Shown: piece after piece, positions 1 to 8,879 of the stretch
Layout of the letters: every line of letters starts with the position of its first letter
Position numbering within the stretch: the first letter of the stretch is position 1
Assembly (NCBI RefSeq): GCF_000420405.1
Contig: NZ_ATUW01000002.1
Span: 62,001 to 126,000, forward strand
DNA from: Winkia neuii subsp. neuii DSM 8576
GTDB taxonomy: Bacteria > Actinomycetota > Actinomycetes > Actinomycetales > Actinomycetaceae
DNA: 64,000 nt
Direction of reading: 5' to 3'
The notes under the pieces: model-generated
Database searches by the model: none
What the model was told of the DNA's origin: nothing
Seen by the model: only the letters and a program-made list of their open reading frames with translations
Made by a program: the position numbers and the translations under genes

Positions 1-2
1 AT

Positions 3-1028
3 ACTGGTGGCCTATCGGTAGCTGACTTACACCAAAAGCTCTCGCATATTCAGGCCGGCCAGGTTCGCCTGAAAACTGCTGAAGAGCACCTGGCCTCAGC
101 CTCGGCTAGTGCAAAACGCGCCCACCAACACCTACTAGAGGCACTTGCGCATACCAAGTTTGCCGACCTCGCCCAAGCCAGGGAACACTATTTAGACCAG
201 GACGAACTATCCAAGCGCCTCGAGGTGGTCTCTACCTGGCAGGGAAAAAAAGAATCCTGTGCAACTCAGCTTGAAGAACCAGAACTGCAAGAATTGGCAG
301 CCAAAGACATTCCCAACCTAGAGACTCTAAAGGCACGTGTAGCCGAAGCAGGAAAGTCTTCAGACGAAGCAAACCAATCCCTGGGAAGATTGCAGGCTCA
401 GCGCGACAATCTTCTGGCGGCGCTAGGACGGGCAGAACGAGCCCAAGACCAGTTAGAAAAAGTTCAAGGAGAAGGCGCCGAAGTGCTGTGGCTAACCGAA
501 TTAGTCACGGCAGGGCCAGCAAACCAAGATTCAATTCCCCTTACCACCTGGGTCCTGCTCGAACGGCTCAACCAAATCTTGGAAGTGGCTAATCCACACC
601 TGCAGGCAATGTCGGCTGGACGGTACGAGCTCGTCCGCACCAACTCCGACGGGGGGCGTTCTGTAAATCAGGCTCTTTCCCTCGCCGTGCGCGACCATTT
701 CTCAGATACCGTAAGGCGCGCTTCCTCGCTTTCTGGAGGCGAGATGTTCTACTGTTCGTTGGCACTGTCGCTAGCGTTAGCCGAGGTCGTGAGCTTAGAG
801 GCAGGCGGCATCGTTATCGAGACTATGTTGATCGACGAGGGCTTCGGAAGTCTGGATCCACAAAAATTAGATTCTGTGATGAGCCAGCTTCGGCACTCTT
901 CAGCGGGAAGGCTGGTGGGAATCATCTCGCATGTACGCGAATTGGCTAACCAGATTGGCCCGAAGGTAGAAGTGATAGCCTCCGAATCCGGATCCGCCCT
1001 AAAAATTACCTCTTCAAGGAGGCTATGA
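3..1028 (+). CDS. sbcC: SbcC-type DNA repair exonuclease ATPase, 3' part (5' end outside window)
   Basis: The reading frame is open from the left edge, so only the C-terminal ~341 residues are seen. The first ~200 residues are Ala/Glu/Gln/Leu-rich with heptad character, fitting the returning arm of the long coiled coil. The end carries the ABC signature LSGGE, a Walker B stretch (TMLIDEGFGSLD) and a D-loop, followed by the switch histidine region (GIISHV). This layout is that of SbcC/Rad50, the ATPase partner of the SbcD nuclease, which clears hairpins and processes double-strand breaks. The spacing from signature to Walker B, with a hydrophobic insertion, fits SbcC better than SMC or RecN. 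The 3' end overlaps the convergent DUF6912-like gene by 23 bp. sbcD would be expected upstream, outside the window. Confidence 0.9.
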   Translation, partial: TGGLSVADLHQKLSHIQAGQVRLKTAEEHLASASASAKRAHQHLLEALAHTKFADLAQAREHYLDQDELSKRLEVVSTWQGKKESCATQLEEPELQELAAKDIPNLETLKARVAEAGKSSDEANQSLGRLQAQRDNLLAALGRAERAQDQLEKVQGEGAEVLWLTELVTAGPANQDSIPLTTWVLLERLNQILEVANPHLQAMSAGRYELVRTNSDGGRSVNQALSLAVRDHFSDTVRRASSLSGGEMFYCSLALSLALAEVVSLEAGGIVIETMLIDEGFGSLDPQKLDSVMSQLRHSSAGRLVGIISHVRELANQIGPKVEVIASESGSALKITSSRRL

Positions 1029-1410
1029 GGCGTTCCCGCTCGGAAATGTCGTACCATTGCAAAGCCTCGTCCAGTGCCTCCTCCCAGCGCCCGGTCTCCG
1101 TTAGGCGCCTGGTGTCCTCGTCATCGACATGAATCGAGACTACATCGCCCCAGCCTACCTCCGGGGCCTGTACTAGGCCGCCCTCGAGCTCTTGGACGTC
1201 GGCATCGGCGGCGGCAACTATGCGCATATCACCGCCTAGCTCCTGGCACATTGCGCCGGCCGCCAGCATAGCCAAAAACTCGTAGTCTTCTTCCTCGTAC
1301 CCATCTTGGTAGTAAAGCTTTTGGAACTGCTCAGTGGCAGCAAGTGCGGGCCGATTGGGCAGAGCCTGGGCAGCAAGTTCAGGTTTGAGCAAGGGAAGAT
1401 AGATGCGCAT
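1006..1410 (-). CDS. DUF6912-like small acidic protein
   Basis: A 134-residue soluble, acidic protein with no signal peptide or membrane segment. It begins MRIYLPLLKPEL and contains a Tyr/Glu-rich stretch near residue 40 and the conserved-looking block GDVVSIHVDDE near residue 90. This arrangement resembles the actinobacterial family DUF6912, which has no assigned function; the family call is from memory of the pattern. It lies directly downstream of the ParA-like gene in the same direction (5 bp gap), so it is probably the last gene of the cpaB-like/parA-like operon. Its 3' end runs into sbcC on the opposite strand. Confidence 0.75.
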   Translation of the reverse strand: MRIYLPLLKPELAAQALPNRPALAATEQFQKLYYQDGYEEEDYEFLAMLAAGAMCQELGGDMRIVAAADADVQELEGGLVQAPEVGWGDVVSIHVDDEDTRRLTETGRWEEALDEALQWYDISERERLIASLKR

Positions 1411-1414
1411 AAAA

Positions 1415-2560
1415 CTATTTTCGCATGTCTTTACGAGATCTGTAAGCGCGCTCCCCCGTAATCCTTTCAGCGAGTTTTGAAATACCTATAGACTCGTACG
1501 GTTTTGCTTCCAACAACGCTTTGGCGATACCGGGCCCGTCGTGGTCTATACCAACGATTTTCGTGTGGGCAAAGCGAGCCATCACGTCTCCGACATGGCG
1601 TTCGCGCATGCCCCCAATTACGCCTGTACCTGTGACTGCTACTACATCCGGCCTGTTGCCACGATCAACTTCGTCTTGGAAAGTTCCGAGTAAACGCCTG
1701 ATTGCCACGGGGTCTGCCCGGCCAACCAGCAGGTGCGTATCTGCCTCGGCCAAGATTGCGTCCAATACGTCGTCCCTAGCTGGGCCGAATACCGTGCCGG
1801 AATCGTCAGGATCACTGCGCGCAGCCGTATCGACAATTACCCAGTCGAACATTGTTCTTGCCAGTTGCAAAATTTGCACCAGGGAAGGTCCAGGAACTTC
1901 TTGCCACTTGTGTGCCTTGTTCAAGCCAGTGAGCACTTTGAAGCCCGGCCCCTCTTCGAGGAGCATCTCGAATTCCAGTGCATCTAAAGCCCCCTTATCT
2001 GCTAAGCGGGCAGCTGCCGCTATAGCTGCGCTGGCATCTTCGATGCCGAGTGTCATCGCTACGGCAGGACCCGCAATATCGGCGTCGAGGAGCAGAACAG
2101 AGTGAGCTTTCCCAATATGGGCGGCCAGTGCCACAGCCAAAGTAGTGCGCCCTGGGGAACCGAGAGGCGAATTCATAGCCAGTACTTTGCCACTCACCTG
2201 AGTTTCAGTTTTGGGAGCAACCGGCTTCTCGACCTTCCTGGCTGGAGCTTTAGAAGCGATGGAGGATAAGATCGCGTTCTGCTCGGCGGGGACTACCTGG
2301 GCCTTCCCGAACTCGGTGAGCTCGTCGGATACCACTATTATTTGCAGGCCCGATTCGTGGAGTTGCTCCACGAGCGATACGGTAAGCCCATCGGCCCCCG
2401 CACTGATGATAGCTACGGAACCGAGTCCTGCCTCGGCTGCCCCCAGCAGTTCTGTCATGTCGGCACAGCGCCGTTGCACTGCAATGTCACGCCCAGCCGA
2501 AATAGCGCGCACCAAATCAACTTCGAGTTCGCCCTCGAGACAAAGTAAAACGCCAATCAT
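1415..2560 (-). CDS. CpaE/TadZ-like ParA-family ATPase with altered P-loop
   Basis: A 381-residue protein. Residues 1-~110 form a receiver-like or linker region, followed by a P-loop NTPase of the MinD/ParA class. The deviant Walker A reads SPLGSPGRTTLA, so the usual GK[ST]T lysine is Arg and the KGG start is lost. Walker A' (LLLDADIAGPAV) and Walker B (FDWVIVDTAA) are recognisable. CpaE/TadZ proteins localise Tad-type pilus machinery at the membrane. The start overlaps the stop of the SAF-domain gene by 4 bp, so the two are translated together. No TadA ATPase, TadB/C or pilin gene is nearby, so a pilus role is not supported here; a pared-down localisation system is possible. The odd P-loop leaves ATP hydrolysis in doubt. 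Confidence 0.75.
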   Translation of the reverse strand: MIGVLLCLEGELEVDLVRAISAGRDIAVQRRCADMTELLGAAEAGLGSVAIISAGADGLTVSLVEQLHESGLQIIVVSDELTEFGKAQVVPAEQNAILSSIASKAPARKVEKPVAPKTETQVSGKVLAMNSPLGSPGRTTLAVALAAHIGKAHSVLLLDADIAGPAVAMTLGIEDASAAIAAAARLADKGALDALEFEMLLEEGPGFKVLTGLNKAHKWQEVPGPSLVQILQLARTMFDWVIVDTAARSDPDDSGTVFGPARDDVLDAILAEADTHLLVGRADPVAIRRLLGTFQDEVDRGNRPDVVAVTGTGVIGGMRERHVGDVMARFAHTKIVGIDHDGPGIAKALLEAKPYESIGISKLAERITGERAYRSRKDMRK

Positions 2561-3144
2561 CGGTGCTTTGCCACCGCTACGATTTTAGAACCGTTGCCCT
2601 GGGCGGCCAGCACCCTGGAAACGGATTCGTTCGGGACTCGTACCTCCAGGCGGACGCCCTCGGAAAAAGCCCGTTCTTCTTCCGTGGCCGCAACTAAAGA
2701 CGCAACGCACATAAGCGCCGGTTCGTGGGCTTGTCCCGTTTCAGAATTGGCTACCTCCCATAACTCAATCTGGTCGCCAGTTTTTACAGAAGCCGGCAGC
2801 GGGGACCCTGCTGCTACCACCAGCGGTCGCGACTTGACAGAATCTGGAGAGGTCAATGCCGCTTTGGGAACTACCTCGCCTTTTCCTACAGGCCGCGCCA
2901 GTGGCCGATTCCCCTTTAAGTCCGCAGCCTGCAGGTATATGTCAGATTTTGCCCCTAAACCATCGACCACCATGGTGTTGGATTTGTTTAGTACCGCGCC
3001 CGCGGCCAGATCTGTCTTGGCCGCTACCATCGCGGGACCGCCACTACTGCGATCGATAATGAACCAACCGGCCAGTGTCGATCCAATAATGAGCACAATT
3101 CCCGCCAGGAGTCTGGGATCGCGAAGCCTCATTGCATTAGCCAT
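2557..3144 (-). CDS. SAF-domain membrane protein, CpaB/RcpC-like
   Basis: A 195-residue protein with one N-terminal membrane segment (residues ~13-30, LLAGIVLIIGSTLAGWFII), then an SAF-type domain beginning MVAAKTDLAAGAVLNKSNT and continuing through GEVVPKAAL. The topology is cytoplasmic N-terminus with an extracytoplasmic body, as in CpaB/RcpC, the periplasmic partner of Tad pilus systems. The start codon is preceded by GGAGA at good spacing. It is the first gene of a three-gene minus operon (SAF protein, ParA-like, DUF6912-like). Such SAF/ParA pairs without pilus genes occur in many actinobacteria; their role is not established. Confidence 0.75.
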   Translation of the reverse strand: MANAMRLRDPRLLAGIVLIIGSTLAGWFIIDRSSGGPAMVAAKTDLAAGAVLNKSNTMVVDGLGAKSDIYLQAADLKGNRPLARPVGKGEVVPKAALTSPDSVKSRPLVVAAGSPLPASVKTGDQIELWEVANSETGQAHEPALMCVASLVAATEEERAFSEGVRLEVRVPNESVSRVLAAQGNGSKIVAVAKHR

Positions 3145-3247
3145 CTTGTCTCCGTTTGCCGTTTACAACCTTTACCATTCTGCATCGGTTTTGCCCTGCG
3201 CGAAAGCGGAAAGGAATATTTCACTGCAAACAATAATACATAAACTG

Positions 3248-3277
3248 TAGACATCAAACATGCTGATAGAGCATAAT
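3248..3277 (+). promoter_or_regulatory. Promoter of the excisionase-type HTH gene (leaderless)
   Basis: A -35 TAGACA (3248-3253) and a -10 CATAAT (3272-3277) are separated by 18 bp. The -10 ends 6 nt before the ATG at 3284, so transcription would start at or next to the start codon and give a leaderless mRNA. This also argues for the ATG at 3284 over the in-frame ATG at 3260, which lies inside the promoter. Confidence 0.6.
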
Positions 3278-3283
3278 ATAGGT

Positions 3284-3487
3284 ATGGAACCTAGGTTTTA
3301 CACAATCTCTGACGTTGCAGACCTGCTCGCACTTTCAGAACAGGGCGTACGCGCAATGATCAAATCGGGCGAATTACCGGCCATTCAAATCGGCGGGCGC
3401 AAGCAGTGGCGCATCGAGAAATCGGTACTCGAGGACTACATCCAGTCGGCCTACGCCGCTTCGGCTCAGAAGGCCAAAACCATCTAG
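3284..3487 (+). CDS. Small excisionase/BldC-type helix-turn-helix protein
   Basis: A 67-residue protein with a MerR-like winged HTH of the excisionase family. Helix 1 and turn are YTISDVADLLALSEQGVRAM, followed by IKSGELPAIQIGGRKQWRI, a typical recognition helix and wing. The start at 3284 is chosen over 3260 because a good promoter ends 6 nt before it. The gene stands alone between the SAF operon and an unknown gene. No integrase, attachment site or phage gene is near, so it is likely a chromosomal regulator like BldC, not a phage excisionase. Its 3' end overlaps the convergent unknown gene by 4 bp. Confidence 0.8.
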   Translation: MEPRFYTISDVADLLALSEQGVRAMIKSGELPAIQIGGRKQWRIEKSVLEDYIQSAYAASAQKAKTI

Positions 3488-3978
3488 ACAACGCGCAGGC
3501 TTTCTACTAGTTCCAGACGCACTACCGTCTTTCGATCCAACTCTAGGTAGTCCTTTCCCACCCCACTTATGTGCCCGCGCCAAGACCTACCGGTGGTGGA
3601 AGTAAGTAGCACGCTCCTCCCGGTACGAGCAATATTGCGCATCACCATCCCGATTCTTTGCCGCGCCTGCAAGGGCGATTCAACATTGCCAGCCCGCCCG
3701 GGGTCACTAAATGCGGCCACCGCCGCAATGGCCACAATTACCAGGTTAGAAGAGGCATCTACCAGTTGCGCCCAAACGGAATTTACCTCCTGAGCAAAGC
3801 CAGCATGCCTGGCTCCTGAAATCATCTCTAAAGCTACAGGCGCCCCTTGCCGCTCGCGCAGCAAATCCGCCAACGTAACACTGAGCCGGGCAGCCTCTGC
3901 TAACTCATGCGCCTCTTGGAAGCGCTCAACAGAACGCATCCCCTCAAAAGCCGCTTCCAAAGAATCCAAAAAGTTCAT
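3484..3978 (-). CDS. Unknown actinobacterial protein, 164 aa
   Basis: I do not recognise a family with certainty. The protein is soluble with a mostly helical N-terminal half (residues 1-~100: FLDSLEAAFEGMRSVERF, then an Ala-rich helix SNLVIVAIAAVAAFSD) and a C-terminal ~45-residue beta-rich part (SVLLTSTTGRSWRGHISGVG). The C-terminal strand pattern resembles small SH3-like or Fis-neighbour domains found beside HTH genes in actinobacteria. The ATG at 3978 is preferred over the TTG at 3984 because TAAAAT (3985-3990) lies 6 nt before it, as expected for a leaderless message. It is convergent with the HTH gene. Confidence 0.65.
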   Translation of the reverse strand: MNFLDSLEAAFEGMRSVERFQEAHELAEAARLSVTLADLLRERQGAPVALEMISGARHAGFAQEVNSVWAQLVDASSNLVIVAIAAVAAFSDPGRAGNVESPLQARQRIGMVMRNIARTGRSVLLTSTTGRSWRGHISGVGKDYLELDRKTVVRLELVESLRVV

Positions 3979-3984
3979 AGTCAA

Positions 3985-3990
3985 ATTTTA
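3985..3990 (-). promoter_or_regulatory. -10 box (TAAAAT) of the 164-aa unknown gene
   Basis: On the minus strand TAAAAT lies 6 nt before the ATG at 3978, the spacing of leaderless actinobacterial genes. No convincing -35 element was found 16-19 bp upstream. Confidence 0.45.
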
Positions 3991-4063
3991 CTGTTGACAC
4001 GCTCACATTTTTTGAGTTAGCGTTAGGTATCAAACAATCTCAAACATAACGATTAGGGTCGTA

Positions 4064-4681
4064 ATGAAGCGATTAGTAACCATTGGCGCTAGCGCCACAT
4101 CTCTAGTTGCCCCAACCAGCACCGCGTATTGCGCGAGCATGGCTATAGATTCGCTCCGCCAGTTCATCTGCGCAAGCGTGCCAGCTAACCAGTTTTCTGC
4201 CCTCATTGCATTCTTAGTAGCTAGCGCTGGCACTATTTTTAGCTTGTGGTATGCCTTAGGCGGTTTAGCTTTACTCGTCGCCCAGTTCGCTCCCGCTAAA
4301 ACCTCCGCGGCAATTAGGCGTTCGCTGGGTAGGTATGGCCCTCCACTTCTTCGCAAAGCCGCAGGCGTTGGCATTTCCGCCTCCGCCCTGCTCGGAATGT
4401 TGCCGGCAACGACGCTGCTGGCAAACGCCTGTCCACCGGCGAGCTCATCAGCTGCAACTATCGACCTGGGCCCAGGGAACTCCCCTTTTGATCTAGCTCC
4501 TGGGAAAACTAGTTCATCTTCGTACTACAAGGTGCGCGAAGGCGACTCACTTTGGGAAATATCGCAGTACTACCACCGCTCCTTACAAACCCTCTACGAA
4601 GCGAATAAGGCCGTCATCGGCTCCGATCCCAACCTAATTTACCCCGGCCAAACCCTCTCTATCCCAAAGGAAGACAAATGA
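4064..4681 (+). CDS. Membrane-anchored LysM-domain protein
   Basis: A 205-residue protein. Hydrophobic segments lie at about residues 45-75 (FSALIAFLVASAGTIFSLWY and the following stretch) and 100-120. A Ser/Ala/Pro-rich linker follows, and a single LysM domain occupies ~153-201 (YYKVREGDSLWEISQYYHRS through LIYPGQTLSIP). LysM binds the glycan of peptidoglycan, so the C-terminus is expected outside the membrane. The start follows TTAGGGT, an acceptable ribosome site. The stop overlaps the ATG of the Rv3235-family gene by 4 bp. In other actinobacteria LysM proteins of this build sit near secA or BldC-like genes; their role is unproven. Confidence 0.8.
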   Translation: MKRLVTIGASATSLVAPTSTAYCASMAIDSLRQFICASVPANQFSALIAFLVASAGTIFSLWYALGGLALLVAQFAPAKTSAAIRRSLGRYGPPLLRKAAGVGISASALLGMLPATTLLANACPPASSSAATIDLGPGNSPFDLAPGKTSSSSYYKVREGDSLWEISQYYHRSLQTLYEANKAVIGSDPNLIYPGQTLSIPKEDK

Positions 4682-5181
4682 GTACAAACCTTCTAAATAA
4701 AGCAAAATTAGCCAAGCTGGAGCCAAAGCGCCCGCTAGATGCACCACCCACCCGCACCGAAATTCGATCTTTCCAAGCCGGCACAATTGACCATCGCCCA
4801 CGGCTTGCTGTAAACCAGCAACTTCCCAAGCTAAATATGCCAAAGCCTGGCCCCTGGGCAGCTAACGTAGCCAAAACAGCTATCGAGCTTTTAACCGGGT
4901 TTCGTCCCACCTCGCCTCTGCGCCAATGGGTCTTACCAGAAATTCACGACGCACTCCTTACCCGCGTCCAGATAGCCCGCCAGTCCCGCAGGAATGTGCC
5001 AGCAAAGTCTGCCCGCATCATAAGTTGCCATGTCGAGGGCGTGCGCGCACTAAAAAGTGGCAACCTCAAAGCTGTCGAGGCTGCCACTGTAATCTTCGAC
5101 GGGAAAAAATCTAGGGCCGTAGCACTCCGGCTGGAACCGCTGCGCGGACGCTGGGTGGTTACGGCCCTAGAAATTGGCTAG
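4678..5181 (+). CDS. Rv3235-family protein
   Basis: A 167-residue soluble basic protein. The N-terminal ~55 residues are Pro/Lys-rich and probably disordered. The C-terminal ~110 residues (from [18 protein letters not shown] to [13 protein letters not shown]) match the pattern of the actinobacterial Rv3235 family, which lies near secA in mycobacteria as it does here. The central block [20 protein letters not shown] and the Arg/Trp-rich end are typical. Function is unknown. It is translationally coupled to the LysM gene (4 bp overlap), and its stop overlaps the convergent secA stop by 4 bp. Confidence 0.75.
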   Translation: MSTNLLNKAKLAKLEPKRPLDAPPTRTEIRSFQAGTIDHRPRLAVNQQLPKLNMPKPGPWAANVAKTAIELLTGFRPTSPLRQWVLPEIHDALLTRVQIARQSRRNVPAKSARIISCHVEGVRALKSGNLKAVEAATVIFDGKKSRAVALRLEPLRGRWVVTALEIG

Positions 5182-7919
5182 TTGCCGGAACGCTTCGCCT
5201 TTTTTGCAGCGCGCCTTTGGGAGCGATTCAGAGGACGCTCCGACTCTTTTTTCGGGGATTCTTCCGGTTCTGAAACATTTTCTGAAGGGCCCGAATAAGC
5301 GACCTGCGCAGGTTCTTCTTCGGCGCCTACGGTACCCATAACGGAATCAGAGTGCGCGTTTTGTTCTGCCTCCATCTGTTCGCGAACAGCTTTGAACTGA
5401 TGGGCAAAACCGAACACAGACGATACGGTGTCCTGGCGGATACGCCCCATCATCGCAGTGAACATCTGGGCGCCCTCCGAAGAATACTCCACTAGCGGAT
5501 CGCGCTGCCCCATGGCCCTCAGCCCAATGCCTTCTTTCAAGTAATCCATCTCGTATAGGTGTTCACGCCACAACCTATCGACGGTGCCAAGCAGCACGCG
5601 TCGCTCTAACTCGTTCATAGGCGCTTCCCCCAGCTGCGAGATAGCAATGGGGTTGTTATCTACTTCCTCGACTGCTCGGTTATAGGCTTCCGAGATATCG
5701 TCCAGCAGGGCCTCGGTTACATCTTCTGCTGAGAGAGCGAGGCGGCCTCCAACTTCCTCTTCCAACTCCTTGATCTTAATACCAATCGGGTAGATAGAGC
5801 GCAGTTCAGACCACAGTTTCTCGAGTTCCCAATCCTCGGGGCTGCCCTCGGCCGTAACTGCTGCAACAGATTCGCGGATAACCTGATCTATAAAACCGGG
5901 AACCTGCTCACCCATATCCACCTTGTCATTCAGCACCTGCCGGCGCTGGTCATAGATTAGTTCGCGCTGGTCGGTCATAACGTCGTCGTATTTCAAGACA
6001 TTCTTACGCATTTCGGCATGCTGAGCCTCGACCTGACTCTGCGCCGATTCAATAGTGCGCGATACCAGGCGGTTCTCTAGAGGTAGGTCCTCGGGGTATG
6101 CGCCGGAAGCCATAATCCGCTGCGCGAAGCCCGTAGCAAACTTCACCATTAGCGGATCTTCCATCGACAAGTAGAACCTAGATTCACCCGGATCGCCCTG
6201 ACGGCCAGACCTACCGCGGAGCTGATTGTCGATGCGACGAGAATCGTGACGCTCAGTCCCTAGCACGTAGAGACCACCAAGTTTCTTGACTTCGTCGTGT
6301 TCCGCCTTCACCGTGGCTTCGGCCTTGGGTAGCTCTTGTTCATAAGCCTTGCGATATTCATCCAGATCTTCCTCCGGATCGAATCCGGCCGCACGAACCT
6401 TTTGTTCCGCAATGCGCTCGGGGTTGCCACCGAGCATGATATCGGTACCACGACCCGCCATATTAGTTGCCACGGTTACAGCGCCCTTGCGCCCAGCATC
6501 GAAAACAATCTCGGCCTCACGTTTGTGCTGTTTAGCGTTCAAAACAGTGTGCGGAACACCAGCTTCCTTCAAGAGCTGCGAAAGCTCTTCGGATTTAGCC
6601 ACGTCAGTGGTGCCTACCAGGACCGGCTGCCCCTTCTTGTGCCGAGCAGCGATGTCTTTCACGATCGCAGCCAATTTGCCCGCCCGGGTCGGGTAAACCA
6701 AATCGACCTGGTCCTTGCGGATCATGGGTTTATTGGTGGGAATGGGGACAACCCCAATCTTGTAAGTATTGTTAAATTCGGCTGCTTCAGTCTCGGCAGT
6801 ACCGGTCATGCCCGACAACACATCGTAAAGGCGGAAATAGTTCTGCAGCGTAATAGTTGCCAAAGTCTGGTTTTCAGCTTTTACCTGCACCCCTTCTTTG
6901 GCCTCAATGGCCTGGTGAATGCCCTCGTTATAGCGGCGCCCTTCCATGGTGCGGCCGGTGTGTTCGTCTACAATGATGACTTCCCCGCCGCTAACAATGT
7001 AGTCCCGATCGCGCTTGAACAACTCTTTCGCTTTGATGGCATTATTCAAGAAGCCGATTAGTGGCGTGTGGGCAGCCTCGTAGAGGTTTTCAATTCCGAG
7101 CATGTCCTCGATAGATTCTATGCCGGCCTCAGTTACCCCAACCGTGCGCTTCTTCTCGTCTACCTCGTAGTCTTTGCCACGCTCAAGTAGCTTTACCATC
7201 TGCGAAAACTTGGTGTACCACTGATCTGCCTCGCCCTCGGCGGGACCAGAAATGATAAGTGGCGTACGAGCCTCGTCAATCAAAATCGAGTCAACCTCGT
7301 CGACAATCACGAAGTAGTGCTCGCGTTGCACCAGGGCGTCGACAGACTGGGCCATGTTGTCGCGCAAGTAATCGAACCCAAATTCGTTGTTGGTGCCATA
7401 AGTTATGTCGGCGTTATACTGCTTGCGGCGTTCGTCGGGGCTCTGGTTCGCCACGATACAACCAACAGTAAGGCCCAAGAAACGGTAAACGCGGCCCATG
7501 AGCTCACTCTGATAGGAGGCCAAATAATCGTTTACCGTAATCACGTGCACGCCTTTGCCGGCGAGAGCGCGCAGGTAGGACGGCATGGTAGCAACCAAAG
7601 TCTTACCTTCACCGGTTTTCATTTCGGCAATATTGCCCTCGTGCAGAGCAATGCCACCCATAACCTGAACCTTGTACGGGCGCAGCTTTAGTACTCGATC
7701 AGAGGCTTCGCGCACAGTAGCAAAGGCGTCGACGAGAATCTCGTCTAAAGTAGCTCCATCTTCTAACAACGCCTTAAATTCGGCTGTTTTGCCTTGCAGT
7801 TCCTGGTCGCTGAGGGCCCTGTACTCATCTTCCTTCGCGAGTACTTCCCCGGCTAGCTTTTCTAAGCGACGCAGCGTCCGGCCTTCGCCAATACGCAGAA
7901 TCCTGTCGAGAATCGACAC
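5178..7919 (-). CDS. secA: SecA preprotein translocase ATPase
   Basis: The motor of the Sec export pathway, driving unfolded preproteins through SecYEG. Seen: Walker [18 protein letters not shown]-type box [20 protein letters not shown], preprotein cross-linking domain, second helicase half ([29 protein letters not shown]), helical wing and scaffold regions. The product is 913 residues from the GTG at 7919, chosen over the upstream ATG at 7943 because GAAGGAG sits 6 nt before it and family members begin with this SILDRILR-type sequence. The C-terminal ~80 residues are acidic then basic (ending [15 protein letters not shown]) and lack the Cys/His zinc tail of E. coli SecA. It follows hpf, as in M. 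tuberculosis. Confidence 0.97.
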   Translation of the reverse strand: MSILDRILRIGEGRTLRRLEKLAGEVLAKEDEYRALSDQELQGKTAEFKALLEDGATLDEILVDAFATVREASDRVLKLRPYKVQVMGGIALHEGNIAEMKTGEGKTLVATMPSYLRALAGKGVHVITVNDYLASYQSELMGRVYRFLGLTVGCIVANQSPDERRKQYNADITYGTNNEFGFDYLRDNMAQSVDALVQREHYFVIVDEVDSILIDEARTPLIISGPAEGEADQWYTKFSQMVKLLERGKDYEVDEKKRTVGVTEAGIESIEDMLGIENLYEAAHTPLIGFLNNAIKAKELFKRDRDYIVSGGEVIIVDEHTGRTMEGRRYNEGIHQAIEAKEGVQVKAENQTLATITLQNYFRLYDVLSGMTGTAETEAAEFNNTYKIGVVPIPTNKPMIRKDQVDLVYPTRAGKLAAIVKDIAARHKKGQPVLVGTTDVAKSEELSQLLKEAGVPHTVLNAKQHKREAEIVFDAGRKGAVTVATNMAGRGTDIMLGGNPERIAEQKVRAAGFDPEEDLDEYRKAYEQELPKAEATVKAEHDEVKKLGGLYVLGTERHDSRRIDNQLRGRSGRQGDPGESRFYLSMEDPLMVKFATGFAQRIMASGAYPEDLPLENRLVSRTIESAQSQVEAQHAEMRKNVLKYDDVMTDQRELIYDQRRQVLNDKVDMGEQVPGFIDQVIRESVAAVTAEGSPEDWELEKLWSELRSIYPIGIKIKELEEEVGGRLALSAEDVTEALLDDISEAYNRAVEEVDNNPIAISQLGEAPMNELERRVLLGTVDRLWREHLYEMDYLKEGIGLRAMGQRDPLVEYSSEGAQMFTAMMGRIRQDTVSSVFGFAHQFKAVREQMEAEQNAHSDSVMGTVGAEEEPAQVAYSGPSENVSEPEESPKKESERPLNRSQRRAAKKAKRSGN

Positions 7920-8020
7920 GTGAGCTCCTTCAGTTGATCGCACACAACATGCCTAGTCTAACGGCCAAAGTAGGGCGCGTAACAACTGGAGTCCATCACA
8001 TTTTCTGAGGGCGCAAAAGA

Positions 8021-8052
8021 TGACCCGGCCTTCGCCATTGAAGACCGGGTCA
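8021..8052 (-). terminator. Terminator downstream of hpf
   Basis: An inverted repeat with 8-bp outer arms TGACCCGG (8021-8028) and CCGGGTCA (8045-8052), extended inside by CTTC/GAAG. On the minus strand it is followed by TCTTTT, fitting a rho-independent terminator for hpf and separating it from secA. Confidence 0.75.
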
Positions 8053-8066
8053 CGCCTACACCACGA

Positions 8067-8723
8067 TCAGTGTTCTACCCTGGCGTTCAAACGTAGAACG
8101 CCGTAGGTCCAGCCGTGCCTGCGGTAAACCACGCAAGGCTGCTCCGTTTCAGAATCTACAAAAAGGTAGAACGGGTGCCCGACCAGCTCCATCTGGTAGA
8201 GCGCCTCGGATACTGTCATTCGATCTGGCTCGTGCACCTTCTGGCGAACGATTATGGGCGAATCACCCAGCTGATCTTCGCGCTCTTCGCCGGGCTTCAG
8301 CTCGGATGCCGGCTTAGCGTTCTTGTCGATTGCCTCCGGCGCATCGGCTACATTGAGCTCAAACTTAAGCGCCTCGATATCCAGCGGCTTTTCGGCCTCG
8401 TGTGGGTTTACCCCCCTGCGGTGGTCCTTTGCCCTATCGCGCGCTCTGCGCAGCCGTTCATACAATTTTCCTGCCGCAATATCGACGGCGGCATACCGAT
8501 CCGAAGAAGAAGCCTCGGCGCGAATCACCGGGCCTTTGCCATGCACAGTCAGTTCGATGCGCTCTGCAATATCTGCCTGACGCGGATTGCGTTCGTGGTT
8601 TAGCTCCACGTTCACGCGTTGGGCTCGTGGATAAAACTGACTTACTTTCGACACCTTTTCTTCTACATACTCGCGGAAGTTCGGGTGAATCTCGGCATTT
8701 CTAGCATTGACGATAATATCCAT
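8067..8723 (-). CDS. hpf: Ribosome hibernation promoting factor, long form
   Basis: A 218-residue protein with two parts. Residues 1-~110 form the YfiA/HPF domain that occupies the decoding centre (IIVNARNAEIHPNFREYVEE, KVSQFYPRAQRVNVELNHE). After a charged linker, residues ~155-218 form the C-terminal dimerisation domain (TVSEALYQMELVGHPFYLFV and CVVYRRHGWTYGVLRL). Long HPFs dimerise 70S ribosomes into 100S particles in stationary phase. The start at 8723 is preferred over 8822 because GGAGG lies 7 nt upstream and family members start here. A palindrome upstream of the gene (8827-8842) may regulate it. Confidence 0.93.
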   Translation of the reverse strand: MDIIVNARNAEIHPNFREYVEEKVSKVSQFYPRAQRVNVELNHERNPRQADIAERIELTVHGKGPVIRAEASSSDRYAAVDIAAGKLYERLRRARDRAKDHRRGVNPHEAEKPLDIEALKFELNVADAPEAIDKNAKPASELKPGEEREDQLGDSPIIVRQKVHEPDRMTVSEALYQMELVGHPFYLFVDSETEQPCVVYRRHGWTYGVLRLNARVEH

Positions 8724-8826
8724 TGTGTCCTCCGGGGCACTCCGTTGGCCTAAGGCCATCTTGTAGATACCAACCGCACCGTTAGCGGTGGTTATGCGTT
8801 TAGTTACCACCCCTTTCCACAAGAGC

Positions 8827-8842
8827 TCAGGTAAGTACCTGA
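8827..8842. repeat. Short inverted repeat (7-2-7) between comF and hpf
   Basis: TCAGGTA (8827-8833) and TACCTGA (8836-8842) are perfect inverted arms with a 2-nt centre. The element lies about 105 bp upstream of the hpf start and 38 bp downstream of comF. The tiny loop makes an RNA hairpin poor, so a dimeric protein-binding site is more likely if it is functional. Confidence 0.35.
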
Positions 8843-8879
8843 TTTCCCTTAACTTTACCTTCGATTCACGTATTCCACC

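Noticed and set aside
3284-3487. Excisionase-like gene as a sign of a prophage or integrative element
   Set aside because: No integrase, att-like repeat or phage gene is near; the type is common as a chromosomal regulator.
6336-7061. Plus-strand open frame of 241 codons inside secA
   Set aside because: It is antisense to the highly conserved secA core, has no family features, and reflects codon bias on the opposite strand.
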